Shown here: piece by piece, positions 1-7,079 of the stretch | Layout: every line of letters begins with the position of its first letter | How positions within the stretch are numbered: position 1 is the stretch's first letter | Assembly (NCBI GenBank): GCA_012512355.1 | Contig: JAAZEI010000046.1 | Span: forward strand, 1 to 8,767 | Length of the DNA: 8,767 bases | Reading direction: 5' to 3' | Origin: Clostridiales bacterium | GTDB lineage: Bacteria; Bacillota; Clostridia; Christensenellales; Aristaeellaceae | Made by a program: the position numbers and the translations under genes | The notes under the pieces: model-generated | Databases searched by the model: none | Seen by the model: only the letters and a program-made list of their open reading frames with translations | What the model was told of the DNA's origin: nothing

Positions 1-134
1 GGATTGGTAATTGTCACCGTTCCGATAATGCCGGGATTTCCGGTTGCTGCAGCGTTTGTGGGAAGAAGACTCAGCAACAGGAAGCCTGCCAGCAAAATCC
101 CTAAAACCCGTTGATGCAAGACTTTGTTTTTCAT
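1..134 (-). CDS. Secreted protein, N-terminal part only (runs off window)
   Basis: The first 44 codons of a leftward gene are visible; the rest lies before position 1. The start ATG (132-134) follows the ribosome binding site AGAGAGG at good spacing. The N-terminus is a classical signal peptide: a basic start (MKNKVLHQR), a hydrophobic core around residues 10-25 (LGILLAGFLLLSLLPT), and an Ala-rich cleavage region (NAAA) near residues 27-30. The visible mature part is short and rich in Gly, Thr and Ile (ending GTVTITN), which would suit the first strand of a beta-sandwich repeat, but that is only a guess. It is divergent from queH. The signal peptide is certain enough; the function of the mature protein cannot be read from this piece. 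Confidence 0.75.
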   Translation of the reverse strand, partial: MKNKVLHQRVLGILLAGFLLLSLLPTNAAATGNPGIIGTVTITN

Positions 135-159
135 TCTTAAACCTCTCTTTTTCGTGTTC

Positions 160-165
160 ATCATA
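160..165 (-). promoter_or_regulatory. Possible -10 box for the leftward secreted-protein gene
   Basis: On the minus strand TATGAT (5 of 6 matches to TATAAT) lies 26 bases before the start codon at 134, leaving room for a short leader with its ribosome binding site. No good -35 hexamer is seen at 16-18 bp, so the call is weak. Confidence 0.35.
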
Positions 166-241
166 TCACTATGACTTTACCCACTTTTTGATGTTGTACT
201 TATAAAACGATTGCAAAGATGCTTTTCTTGCGTCATCATGA

Positions 242-247
242 TAAAAT
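242..247 (+). promoter_or_regulatory. Possible -10 box for queH
   Basis: TAAAAT (5 of 6 to TATAAT) lies 29 bases before the queH start. The expected -35 position has no clear TTGACA-like hexamer. It is the only good -10 candidate in the 142-base divergent gap between queH and the gene at 134. Confidence 0.4.
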
Positions 248-276
248 AGACGCACATCAATGGAGGACAGCGGACA

Positions 277-900
277 ATGCAAAAAGAGCAGTATGATAAA
301 AATATGCAGACCCTGATAGATCAGCTCACAGCAGAAGGCAGGCGCAAGAGCCTGCTGCTGCATTGCTGCTGCGCGCCCTGCAGCACAGCCGTATTAAAAA
401 GGCTCCATGAGTGTTTTGATATCACTGTCTATTACTATAACCCCAACATTGATAGTTTAGAAGAGCACAATCTGCGCGCACGTGAACTCGAATACTTTGT
501 TGGTCAAAGCGGGTTGGCTATGGCCTGCGTTATTGTCCCCTATGAGCCAAAGGTGTATTACGAAGCGGTACGCGGATATGAACAAGAGCCTGAGGGCGCA
601 TTACGCTGTGAAATTTGCTTTGCCCTGCGCTTGCGTCATGCCGCGCACTATGCAACTCTACATCACTTTGATTATTTCACCACCACACTAACCATCAGTC
701 CAATGAAAAACGCCTCCCTGCTCAACCGCCTGGGTGAGCAGACGGCAGCACAAACAGGCACCCGCTTTCTAAACAGCGACTTTAAAAAAAGAGGAGGCTA
801 TCTCCTCTCCACCCAGCTGTCAAAAGAATATGGCATTTATCGACAGGATTATTGCGGCTGTGTTTTTTCCAAGACAGCACGGGAAACAGGGCATCGCTGA
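277..900 (+). CDS. queH: Epoxyqueuosine reductase QueH
   Basis: QueH (DUF208 family) reduces epoxyqueuosine to queuosine in the wobble position of GUN-anticodon tRNAs, the last step of Q synthesis. It is the non-orthologous alternative to QueG. The 207-residue length is typical. Visible family marks are the HCCCAPC motif at residues 29-35, the RCEICFALRL segment with Cys111 and Cys114, the TTTLTISPMKN segment near 136-145, and the C-terminal DFKKRGGY...YRQDYCGC block with Cys193 and Cys195. These cysteines are the expected iron-sulphur and redox ligands. The start ATG at 277 is preceded by GGAGG at 262-266; the next in-frame ATG (304) is too far from it. It stands alone, convergent with the DUF2804 gene, and no other queuosine gene is in the window. 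Confidence 0.95.
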   Translation: MQKEQYDKNMQTLIDQLTAEGRRKSLLLHCCCAPCSTAVLKRLHECFDITVYYYNPNIDSLEEHNLRARELEYFVGQSGLAMACVIVPYEPKVYYEAVRGYEQEPEGALRCEICFALRLRHAAHYATLHHFDYFTTTLTISPMKNASLLNRLGEQTAAQTGTRFLNSDFKKRGGYLLSTQLSKEYGIYRQDYCGCVFSKTARETGHR

Positions 901-931
901 TTTTCAGCGGATTCCGCTGCCGAAGCCCTGT
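886..931. other. Nested inverted repeats across the queH stop codon
   Basis: An outer pair (ACAGGGC 886-892 with GCCCTGT 925-931) encloses CAGCGG (905-910) / CCGCTG (914-919). A competing hairpin CGCTGA (895-900) / TCAGCG (904-909) shares bases with the inner one. It lies between the convergent ends of queH and the DUF2804 gene and could slow or stop transcription from both sides, but neither strand has the T-run of a standard intrinsic terminator. Confidence 0.4.
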
Positions 932-966
932 ACTTAAATAATAAAAATCTATTTATCTAAAATGAC

Positions 967-2037
967 TCAATAACGGTTTTTGACCCGTTCGGCGAAACCG
1001 ATCAAATCCTTTATTTGGAGTGTGCGCCCATCGTCAAGCGTCACGTTACCATTAAACCTTCCAAATACCTGGTGCTGGTCTGTGGATATCACAAGAGCTG
1101 ATACCTTCGCCGCCCTATCAAGAATAGGCACAAAATTAAGATGCAGACGCCCTTGATTGTCTTTGATCTCCCAGGGCTTCTCATAATCAAATCCTTTCCC
1201 ATTCCGGGGAATATCAAAAACCACATCCTGAAGTTTATGGGCTTTGCCATCATAAAACAGCATATTTTCTGTCGCAGCGGATGTATCTCCAAATCCATAT
1301 CCAAGATTCAACCCAAAGCGCTGCCCCTGCACAATGCCTGAGGCCGACGCCCAGTACCAGGTATTGCGATAAGTCCACACGCCGCGACCCCAGTCAAGCA
1401 CCCCAAAGGAAGTGGCTGGAGAAAAGATATAATCAAGGCCATTGAAAATCACCCGGCCCTGGGCGGGCAGGCAGTTAATTTTCTGATTGTAGTAAAAATG
1501 ATGAGGCTTATTATGAAAGGGTGTTACAATCACCATGCTGTCTTCATTTTGATCATGAAGGACGACATCAAATAAAAGCGCAGAGCGTTCGCCCCCAAAA
1601 TCATACATATGGCCATAGAGGTGTCGCTGATCACCCTCTTTTCTCAGGGTAATCTCGTAATTTTTTCCCTGAGCGCGCACGACGCCCGCATCACTGGATG
1701 AATGCAAATTGAGTTTGCCGCCGGTCAACGGCTTCATCCGGGTGACCGTGTGCTGCTGCTTTTTTTCAAAATCGATCAAACTGATGCTATCAAGACCCAT
1801 GTAGCTGTTGTCAGCCACTGTCAGGGCCAAAGCAAAGAAGTCATTGCAGATTAAATAATAATCCCATTCTTTGATGCGCCATTTGGGTGCTTTGATCATA
1901 GACCTGTCATAGCGTTTCAACAGGGATGTCGCATACCCTCGATCCATCAGGCGGCCATCCAAACTCAACAGGTCACCCCGGGTCAGCATCCGTTTTTGAA
2001 CATTCCCCAAAAAGTGCACTTCATGTTCGTTTTTCAT
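967..2037 (-). CDS. DUF2804 family protein
   Basis: This 356-residue cytoplasmic protein, without a signal peptide or membrane segments, matches DUF2804, a family of unknown biochemical role that is thought to resemble lipocalin/AttH-like folds. The family signature is the block WGRGVWTYRNTWYWASASG near residue 216, followed by FGLNLGYGFGDTSAATENM and a FYDGKAHKL segment. The length is normal. The assigned ATG (2035-2037) has no good ribosome binding site: the preceding bases read GGAATAAGATAAGCGC, which also hold a likely -10 box. Translation may therefore be leaderless, or begin at Met17 (ATG 1987-1989), which also has only a poorly spaced GGGGA before it. The gene is convergent with queH and lies beyond the nqr terminator, so it is probably a separate unit. 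Confidence 0.88.
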   Translation of the reverse strand: MKNEHEVHFLGNVQKRMLTRGDLLSLDGRLMDRGYATSLLKRYDRSMIKAPKWRIKEWDYYLICNDFFALALTVADNSYMGLDSISLIDFEKKQQHTVTRMKPLTGGKLNLHSSSDAGVVRAQGKNYEITLRKEGDQRHLYGHMYDFGGERSALLFDVVLHDQNEDSMVIVTPFHNKPHHFYYNQKINCLPAQGRVIFNGLDYIFSPATSFGVLDWGRGVWTYRNTWYWASASGIVQGQRFGLNLGYGFGDTSAATENMLFYDGKAHKLQDVVFDIPRNGKGFDYEKPWEIKDNQGRLHLNFVPILDRAAKVSALVISTDQHQVFGRFNGNVTLDDGRTLQIKDLIGFAERVKNRY

Positions 2038-2225
2038 GCGCTTATCTTATTCCAAATGGTGATTCCTGTCAATATACCAGCGCACATTGCAAGATAAGTG
2101 GTAGACCGTGTAAAATACCCTGCTTCAAAATACCAAAAAACAATCAAAATTAATATGCTTTCACTCATAGCGATAAAGCAGTCAAAGGCTGTCGCATTCA
2201 TCGTAAATAAAAAAAGCCACAGCAT
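2034..2225 (-). CDS. Possible small hydrophobic membrane protein, doubtful
   Basis: An open frame of up to 63 codons ends in an ATGA overlap with the DUF2804 start, an arrangement typical of coupled genes. The product would be very hydrophobic, with segments near residues 1-20, 24-37 and 43-58. Against it: the first ATG lies in the loop of the nqr terminator hairpin, none of the in-frame ATGs (2225, 2201, 2168) has a ribosome binding site, and no promoter is seen before them. The frame also contains the DUF2804 promoter. It is not a family I recognise. Most likely this is an intergenic stretch with a chance frame. Confidence 0.2.
   Translation of the reverse strand: MLWLFLFTMNATAFDCFIAMSESILILIVFWYFEAGYFTRSTTYLAMCAGILTGITIWNKISA
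2044..2072 (-). promoter_or_regulatory. Promoter directly abutting the DUF2804 start codon
   Basis: On the minus strand a perfect -35 TTGACA (2067-2072) is followed after exactly 17 bp by TAAGAT (2044-2049, 4 of 6 to TATAAT). The start ATG at 2037 begins six bases after the -10 box, so transcription would begin at or next to the A of the ATG, giving a leaderless mRNA. Confidence 0.5.
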
Positions 2226-2241
2226 ATTGTGTGCTATGGCT
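2205..2241 (-). terminator. Intrinsic terminator of the nqr operon
   Basis: Reading leftward, AGCCATAGCA (2232-2241) pairs with TGCTGTGGCT (2215-2224) over 10 bp with a single G-U pair and a 7-base loop, followed by TTTTTTTATTT. It lies 21 bases beyond the stop of the last operon gene. Confidence 0.92.
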
Positions 2242-2261
2242 AAATTCAGATTCTCAAAGAG

Positions 2262-2720
2262 TCAGTCTGCTTTGAGCTCTAAAAACTCTATTAACTCCAT
2301 CGGCTCAAGCCGGTACTCAGCGCCCTTCCCCTGGAAGAAACCGTGAGCGCCAATCAAATGAATATTGACATCTGTCCATATCATTGTTTTCCCATTCTGG
2401 TTGCGAATGGTCGTGTTGCGCTTGGCCTGGCGAAATCCATCCTTAAAAGGACAGCCCATAAAGCCCATGTACTCTTCAACCTTGATCATATAATCGCCAA
2501 CAGGGCACTCTTCACCCATTCCTTTAAGACCTTCCTGGGTGAGGGCTCGCATGGTATCGGCAATTTTGGCTGCTGTTATCCCAACAGTTGCGAGGACTGC
2601 TTCGTCATCCGATATGATCTCCTGGATATCACGGTCATCATCGCCAAGAAAACCATCCTTGGACAAACGACCTTCGCGCATATCCCGCTGAAGCATCTCG
2701 TCTCTTGGATTTTCTTTCAT
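2262..2720 (-). CDS. Conserved-looking cytoplasmic protein, last gene of the nqr operon
   Basis: I do not recognise this 152-residue protein. It has no signal peptide or membrane segment. The N-terminal 40 residues are charged (Asp/Glu/Arg/Lys rich, with GDDDRD at 26-31). The C-terminal half holds the most distinctive sequence: ECPVGDYMIKVEEYMGFMGC at 71-90 with Cys72 and Cys90, then WTDVNIHLIGAHGFFQGKG near 115-133 with His121 and His126. Two Cys and two His in a compact domain could bind a metal, but that is inference. The start is well supported by AAGGAGG at ideal spacing. It begins 9 bases after nqrF and is followed directly by the operon terminator, so it is co-transcribed with the Nqr subunits. 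A role in assembly or use of the complex is possible but unproven. Confidence 0.8.
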   Translation of the reverse strand: MKENPRDEMLQRDMREGRLSKDGFLGDDDRDIQEIISDDEAVLATVGITAAKIADTMRALTQEGLKGMGEECPVGDYMIKVEEYMGFMGCPFKDGFRQAKRNTTIRNQNGKTMIWTDVNIHLIGAHGFFQGKGAEYRLEPMELIEFLELKAD

Positions 2721-2729
2721 ATATCCTCC

Positions 2730-3842
2730 TTAAGAGAACTTGTCGTAGAAAATGGTCTGATCTGTAAAACCCTTATCCTTGAGGATTTTGATGCAGGCAT
2801 CCAGCATGCCCGGGCTGCCGCACAGATAGGCCTCTTTGCCCTCGCCGTTTTGGATCTGCTGCTCAAGCGCTACCGTGACAAAGCCTGTTACGCCTGTCCA
2901 TTCATCCTCAGCCTCAGGAAATGCCAGGCAGGGTATAAAGGTGAACTGGGGATAATCTTTTTGAATCTGCGCGAACTCTTCCATATAATAAAGATCTTTT
3001 AAAGTATTTGCGCCAAAGAAAAATCGCATCTTGTGGGGCAGATTGTTCTCGATGACTTCATATACCAGGCTGCGAATGGGCGCAAGGCCTGAGCCGCCGG
3101 CTATCATGATAAGCTCTTCACAGTTTCCCCGAAGATAGAAATCACCGTAGGGGCCGGACATCCTTGCCTTATCCCCCACCTTGAGCGCCTGATGGACATA
3201 GCCTGTACAAATGCCGCCCGGAACCAGTCGGAATAAAAGCTCGATGTGATCATGTTCTGAAGACTTGGATGAGATGGAATAGGCCCGGAATACCACTTCT
3301 TTTACCTTGCCGTAGGGTTTGCTGTAAAACTGCATGAACTGTCCGGCTTTAAAATTGATGGTCTCGCCTGGAGCTAACTTTAAGCGTACACGCTTGATAT
3401 CATAGGTCATGTCCGTAATATCTTCTACATCACAGATAAACTCTTTGATGTTAAACAGCTCTTCTTCTATCTCGAGCTTCATGTTGCCTTTAACTTTTAC
3501 CTGACAGGACAAACGGACATTTTGCTTGCGCTCTTCCTGGTTAATATAAGGCTCTTCCGTGGGCAGCAGACCGCTTGGTGTGCCTTCGAGTACTTTGACC
3601 TTGCATAGACCGCAGGTTGCCTTGCCGCCGCAAGCTGAAGGAATAAATATTTTTTCACCTGCCAGGGTATTTAACAGGGTACTGCCGCCCTCTACCTTTA
3701 ACAGCCTGGCGCCATTGTTGATATCAATTTCACAGATGCCATAATTGTTGAGCACCTTTTCCGAGATTGATATCATGACGCTGAGCACACCTGAAATAAC
3801 AGCGAGGCTGCCGACAGCTCTTAAAATAACAGAAAAATCCAT
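2730..3842 (-). CDS. nqrF: Na+-translocating NADH:quinone oxidoreductase subunit F
   Basis: NqrF is the NADH-oxidising entry subunit of the Na+-NQR complex, anchored on the cytoplasmic face. Domains in order: one N-terminal transmembrane helix (residues about 5-25); a plant-type [2Fe-2S] ferredoxin domain with Cys71, Cys77, Cys80 and Cys113 (CGGKATCGLC, then LSCQ); an FAD-binding domain with RAYSIS at 186-191; and an NADH-binding domain with GGSGLAPIRS at 239-248 and CGSPGMLDA from 351. The C-terminus FYDKFS fits the family. At 370 residues it is shorter than the roughly 407 of Vibrio NqrF, mainly because a loop before RAYS is missing. The start ATG follows GGGGGCGAGG, and the gene begins 12 bases after nqrE. 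NqrF distinguishes this complex from Rnf, which uses RnfB and RnfC instead. Confidence 0.96.
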   Translation of the reverse strand: MDFSVILRAVGSLAVISGVLSVMISISEKVLNNYGICEIDINNGARLLKVEGGSTLLNTLAGEKIFIPSACGGKATCGLCKVKVLEGTPSGLLPTEEPYINQEERKQNVRLSCQVKVKGNMKLEIEEELFNIKEFICDVEDITDMTYDIKRVRLKLAPGETINFKAGQFMQFYSKPYGKVKEVVFRAYSISSKSSEHDHIELLFRLVPGGICTGYVHQALKVGDKARMSGPYGDFYLRGNCEELIMIAGGSGLAPIRSLVYEVIENNLPHKMRFFFGANTLKDLYYMEEFAQIQKDYPQFTFIPCLAFPEAEDEWTGVTGFVTVALEQQIQNGEGKEAYLCGSPGMLDACIKILKDKGFTDQTIFYDKFS

Positions 3843-3854
3843 TGCCTCGCCCCC

Positions 3855-4445
3855 TTACTGAATGGTGAAAATACCGGAAAATCCGATAAATGCCATGGCC
3901 ATGATGCCTGTGATGATAAAGCTGATGGCAGGGCCGCTGATGCCGGGAGGCAGCTTGGCTTTTTTTAACTTTTCTCGGATCGCTGCCAGCATGTTGATTG
4001 CCAGCCACCAGCCAAGCCCGGAGCCCAGGCCATAAACCAGACTTTGGAGAGCACCGTACTGTCGAATGACCATAAACAGTGTCACCCCCAGAATGGCGCA
4101 GTTGACTGTGATCAGGGGCAAAAAGATGCCCAGTTTCGCATAGAGGTCCGGCGTGTACCTGTCCATCGCCATTTCAAGTATCTGAACAAATGCCGCGATG
4201 ACCATGATATAGATAATGTAACTCAGATACTGTATTTCAAGGGGTACGATCACAAAGTGATAAATTGCCCAGTTGATGAATGTGGTCAGCGTCAATACAA
4301 GCGTTACCGCCATGCCAAGGCCGGTCGCTGTCTTGTATTCACTCGATATAGACAGGTAGGAGCACATGCCCAGGAAATTGGACAGTATCATGTTGCTGGT
4401 GATGATAGAGGCGAAGAAGATGACGATCGGGCTGATTTGCGGCAT
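3855..4445 (-). CDS. nqrE: Na+-NQR subunit E
   Basis: NqrE is an integral membrane subunit paired with NqrD (NqrDE/RnfAE family). The 196 residues form about six transmembrane helices. Cys28 (in FLGMCSYL) and Cys116 (in LITVNCAILG) occupy the half-helix positions that, with the matching cysteines of NqrD, hold the intramembrane [2Fe-2S] centre known from Vibrio cholerae. The C-terminal ISFIITGIMAMAFIGFSGI is typical for NqrE rather than RnfA. The ATG is preceded by AAGGAGG. The gene follows nqrD by 12 bases and precedes nqrF by 12 bases. Confidence 0.95.
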   Translation of the reverse strand: MPQISPIVIFFASIITSNMILSNFLGMCSYLSISSEYKTATGLGMAVTLVLTLTTFINWAIYHFVIVPLEIQYLSYIIYIMVIAAFVQILEMAMDRYTPDLYAKLGIFLPLITVNCAILGVTLFMVIRQYGALQSLVYGLGSGLGWWLAINMLAAIREKLKKAKLPPGISGPAISFIITGIMAMAFIGFSGIFTIQ

Positions 4446-4457
4446 GATGGCTCCTCC

Positions 4458-5072
4458 TTATTTTGTTGTTGCCACAGTTTTTTTGGCTGCGCGGGCGCTA
4501 AGGCCCCAAATGAGCGCGCCAATAATAAAGAAAGCGGCAGGCGGCATAATGGCGATGGTCCAGGTTTCAAAACCAAAGAAATTAACATTCATTCCTAAAA
4601 TCGTTCCAAAGCCCAGAACTTCCCGGATGAGGGAAACAATCAGCAGCACACCGGTGTAGCCAAGACCTGCGAAAAAGCCATCAATCAAAGCAGGAATCGG
4701 TGGATTTGACTGGGCATATGCTTCAGCGCGGCCCATGATGATGCAATTGGTGATGATGAGCCCGACATAGGGACCAAGCTGCTTTGAAATGTCAGGAAGG
4801 AAAGCCTGCAAAGTCAAATCAACGAAAATAACATACACTGCAATGATGAGGGTTTGCACCAACATTCTCACGCGGCGCGGAATGATGTTGCGCATGGCAG
4901 ACAAGGTCATGCTCGACAGACCGGTCACAAAACTGACGCCCAGACCCATCACCAGGGAATTGTTCATCGAGTTGGTAACAGCCAGGGCAGAGCAAATACC
5001 CAGCACCTGACGCAAAACCTGGTTTTCAGAAAAAAGCTGGGTTTTAATAATGCTCATAGGTTTATCAGCCAA
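4458..5072 (-). CDS. nqrD: Na+-NQR subunit D (TTG start)
   Basis: NqrD is the second of the paired integral membrane subunits. It has 204 residues with about six hydrophobic helices. Cys27 (LGICSALAVT) and Cys110 (LIITNCIIMGRAEAYA) are the expected [2Fe-2S] ligands shared with NqrE. The GRAEAYA stretch and the REVLGFGT segment are strong family marks. The start is TTG at 5072: GGGGAGG inside the end of nqrC lies nine bases before it, while the first in-frame ATG (codon 6) would be 24 bases away. The gap to nqrC is one base, so translation is probably coupled and the weak TTG may lower NqrD yield relative to its neighbours. Confidence 0.94.
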   Translation of the reverse strand: MADKPMSIIKTQLFSENQVLRQVLGICSALAVTNSMNNSLVMGLGVSFVTGLSSMTLSAMRNIIPRRVRMLVQTLIIAVYVIFVDLTLQAFLPDISKQLGPYVGLIITNCIIMGRAEAYAQSNPPIPALIDGFFAGLGYTGVLLIVSLIREVLGFGTILGMNVNFFGFETWTIAIMPPAAFFIIGALIWGLSARAAKKTVATTK

Positions 5073-5073
5073 G

Positions 5074-5664
5074 TTATTTCACCTCCCCTGAAAAAATTAC
5101 AGATTGAATCATGGCATTGACCATCCGCAGAATCGCCTGAGAGGTCTGTGTTGCACCTGTAATGGCATCAATCTGATAGTCATCATGACTGCCGTAGGTG
5201 AGGATTCTGCCATCTTCTATGGGTAAATCACGGAACTGTTCTTTGTACCAGGTTTCATCAATACGGCCGCCCAATCCGGGGGTTTCATTCTGGTCTGTGA
5301 AAACGATCCCGGTTGTCCGGCTCATATCGGCATTGACGCCCAGGTATCCATCCACGCTTCCCCAGAGCGCTGCTCCATGAAAGGGAAGGGCGTATGCCTT
5401 TGTCTCACCATTTTCGAGATATTCATAGGCGTTTTGGCCAGCAATCTGCACGGGCTTCATGGCGGCGTCAAACGCGTCAATGACTTCATCATCGCTTCGC
5501 GCTTGCGTTTGCCCCACAGCGTCTAGTATCGCGCGGCGCTCTCTGCTGGCGGTATTGTTGGCAATGCTGGGCTTAAAGCCTTCATAGGCAAAGGCCAAGG
5601 CAAAGACAAGAATGGCTGACAAAACGACCATAAAAACGAAGGTGTAAATATGACCCTTTTTCAT
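5074..5664 (-). CDS. nqrC: Na+-NQR subunit C, FMN-binding
   Basis: NqrC (NqrC/RnfG family) carries a covalently bound FMN in a domain outside the membrane, anchored by an N-terminal helix (residues about 7-27). The FMN-binding domain shows NETPGLGGRID at 126-136 and DAITGATQTSQAI at 166-178. Thr172, the last residue of the TGAT motif, is the expected flavin attachment site through a phosphoester bond made by the flavin transferase ApbE, whose gene is not in this window. At 196 residues it is shorter than Vibrio NqrC and close to RnfG length, but the NqrF neighbour makes the Nqr assignment secure. The ATG overlaps the nqrB stop (ATGA) and follows AAAGGAGG. Confidence 0.94.
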   Translation of the reverse strand: MKKGHIYTFVFMVVLSAILVFALAFAYEGFKPSIANNTASRERRAILDAVGQTQARSDDEVIDAFDAAMKPVQIAGQNAYEYLENGETKAYALPFHGAALWGSVDGYLGVNADMSRTTGIVFTDQNETPGLGGRIDETWYKEQFRDLPIEDGRILTYGSHDDYQIDAITGATQTSQAILRMVNAMIQSVIFSGEVK

Positions 5665-6635
5665 GCGATGGCCTCCTTTGCCTTTAACTTCTTTTTATCT
5701 TTGTACTGGCTGTACTTCAATTCAAACAGAGGGGTGAGGGCATTGACTATCAGTATCGCAAACATCACCCCTTCGGTAAACAGCCCAAAGCTACGAATTA
5801 TCACTGTGATGATGCCGACCAAGCCACCCGCCAGCCATTGTACTGCCTTGATTTTTGGCGCGGAAATCGGATCAGTGACCATAAACACTGCGCCGAACAT
5901 CAAGCCGGCGCTTAGCAAGACGAAAAGCGGCGCGGCAGAGCTGATGCCTGTGTAGTATAAAACAGTTGCCAGCAACCCAGCGCCGGCAAGGGTAGAAACC
6001 ATCAATTGCCAGGATGCCACCTTTTTATACAGCAGATAGGCTGCGCCAAGCAATATCATCACAGCGCTGGTCTCCCCCAGGCTGCCGGGAATATTGCCAA
6101 GGAACAAGTTCAGCAGAGGTGTGGCTTCACCCGTTGCATTGAGGACAATGTTGGGTGTCGCCGATGCGATCACATCAGCACCGCGCGCTGCTGACCAGGC
6201 AGCAAACCCACCCGGCAAAGTGGCAAACGGCAGGGGCCACTGCATTGTCAGTTGGGTTGGAAAGGCAATATACACAAAGCAGCGCCCCACCAAAGCAGGG
6301 TTAAAAATGTTGCGGCCAAACCCGCCAAAAGCTGCTTTGCCAAAAACAATTGCAAATATCATCCCGACGACCGCAATCCACATGGGTGTCAATGGCGGCA
6401 GGCTCAAGGTGAACAAGGCGGCAGTCACAAAGACCGCTTCGCTTATCTTGGCTTTTTCCCTGTTGATACTGCGCATCACCAGGTATTCGCTTACCGCGCC
6501 GGCCAAAGCGACCAGCAGCCCCATCACAAGATGCCGCCAGCCGAAGAAGTATATTGAAACCAATGTGACGGGTATCAATGCAATCAGGACTGTGCGCATC
6601 ATCTTTTGTTTTGTGAACAAGGTTGAATAACGCAT
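5661..6635 (-). CDS. nqrB: Na+-NQR subunit B, FMN-binding membrane subunit
   Basis: NqrB (NqrB/RnfD family) is the large membrane subunit that carries a covalent FMN and forms the main part of the sodium path. The longest frame opens with GTG at 6644, but the binding site AAAGAGG is properly spaced (8 bases) only from the ATG at 6635, giving 324 residues and about nine or ten helices. Family marks (numbered from that ATG) are GKAAFGGFGRNIFNPALVGR at 99-118 and FLGNIPGSLGETSAV from 178. By position relative to the NATG...LGNIPGS block, the flavin-bearing Thr is probably Thr160 in ASATP, where the usual SGAT has Ser in place of Gly; Thr172 in GEATP is the alternative. It lacks the long N-terminus of Vibrio NqrB. 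It is the first gene of this operon, with no nqrA before it. Confidence 0.94.
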   Translation of the reverse strand: MRYSTLFTKQKMMRTVLIALIPVTLVSIYFFGWRHLVMGLLVALAGAVSEYLVMRSINREKAKISEAVFVTAALFTLSLPPLTPMWIAVVGMIFAIVFGKAAFGGFGRNIFNPALVGRCFVYIAFPTQLTMQWPLPFATLPGGFAAWSAARGADVIASATPNIVLNATGEATPLLNLFLGNIPGSLGETSAVMILLGAAYLLYKKVASWQLMVSTLAGAGLLATVLYYTGISSAAPLFVLLSAGLMFGAVFMVTDPISAPKIKAVQWLAGGLVGIITVIIRSFGLFTEGVMFAILIVNALTPLFELKYSQYKDKKKLKAKEAIA

Positions 6636-6667
6636 CCGCATCACCTCTTTAAAATATGTTACAATTA

Positions 6668-6695
6668 ATTATACATAATATCATCAATATTGCAA
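6668..6695 (-). promoter_or_regulatory. Promoter of the nqr operon
   Basis: On the minus strand a perfect TATAAT (6668-6673) lies 16 bp after TTGCAA (6690-6695, 4 of 6 to TTGACA). The start point would fall near 6661, giving a leader of about 26 bases that contains AAAGAGG and reaches the nqrB ATG at 6635. Its closeness to nqrB shows that nqrB is the first gene of the transcript. Confidence 0.75.
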
Positions 6696-7079
6696 TAAAT
6701 CTTTTATCGCCTTGATGAAGAGCATCGCTTTTAAAATCCCACTGACGATTCTCTGGCTGATTGAATTGATGAGATTAATAAAAGATCTGTCTTGTATGGT
6801 GAGGAATGTAATGTTGGCTTTGAGAACGCCCTTGTTCGTCACCTTATCCCTGACCGACCAACCTGGCATTACGTGTAAAAATATCCTCGCTGTCCTCCTC
6901 CAGCCCTTTGGCAAACCGCTTTCACTTCCAGCCCATCATGACGGGCTGCCGGCTGGTGACTGGACACTAATCGCTATAATTGCATCCTGAGCCGAACGCC
7001 TCTGGGCATTAGCATAGTTGCTTCGCTGTGCGCCAGCAGACGGTGCCTTCACCAGGGTTCCCTTCCAAAAAACATTTTA

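Noticed and set aside
2343..3002. 219-codon plus-strand frame
   Set aside because: It is antisense to nqrF and the last operon gene, both of which have clear binding sites and, for nqrF, family motifs. No ribosome binding site of its own.
4044..4598. 184-codon plus-strand frame
   Set aside because: Antisense to nqrE and nqrD, hydrophilic and low in complexity, as expected for the complement of membrane-protein genes.
6094..6630. 178-codon plus-strand frame
   Set aside because: Antisense shadow of nqrB; composition is an artefact of the opposite membrane-protein codons.
6684..6990. Overlapping frames on both strands beside the nqr promoter (a candidate for a remnant of nqrA)
   Set aside because: Neither frame shows an NqrA-like motif or a binding site, and the leftward one runs through the nqr promoter region. 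I could not identify either.
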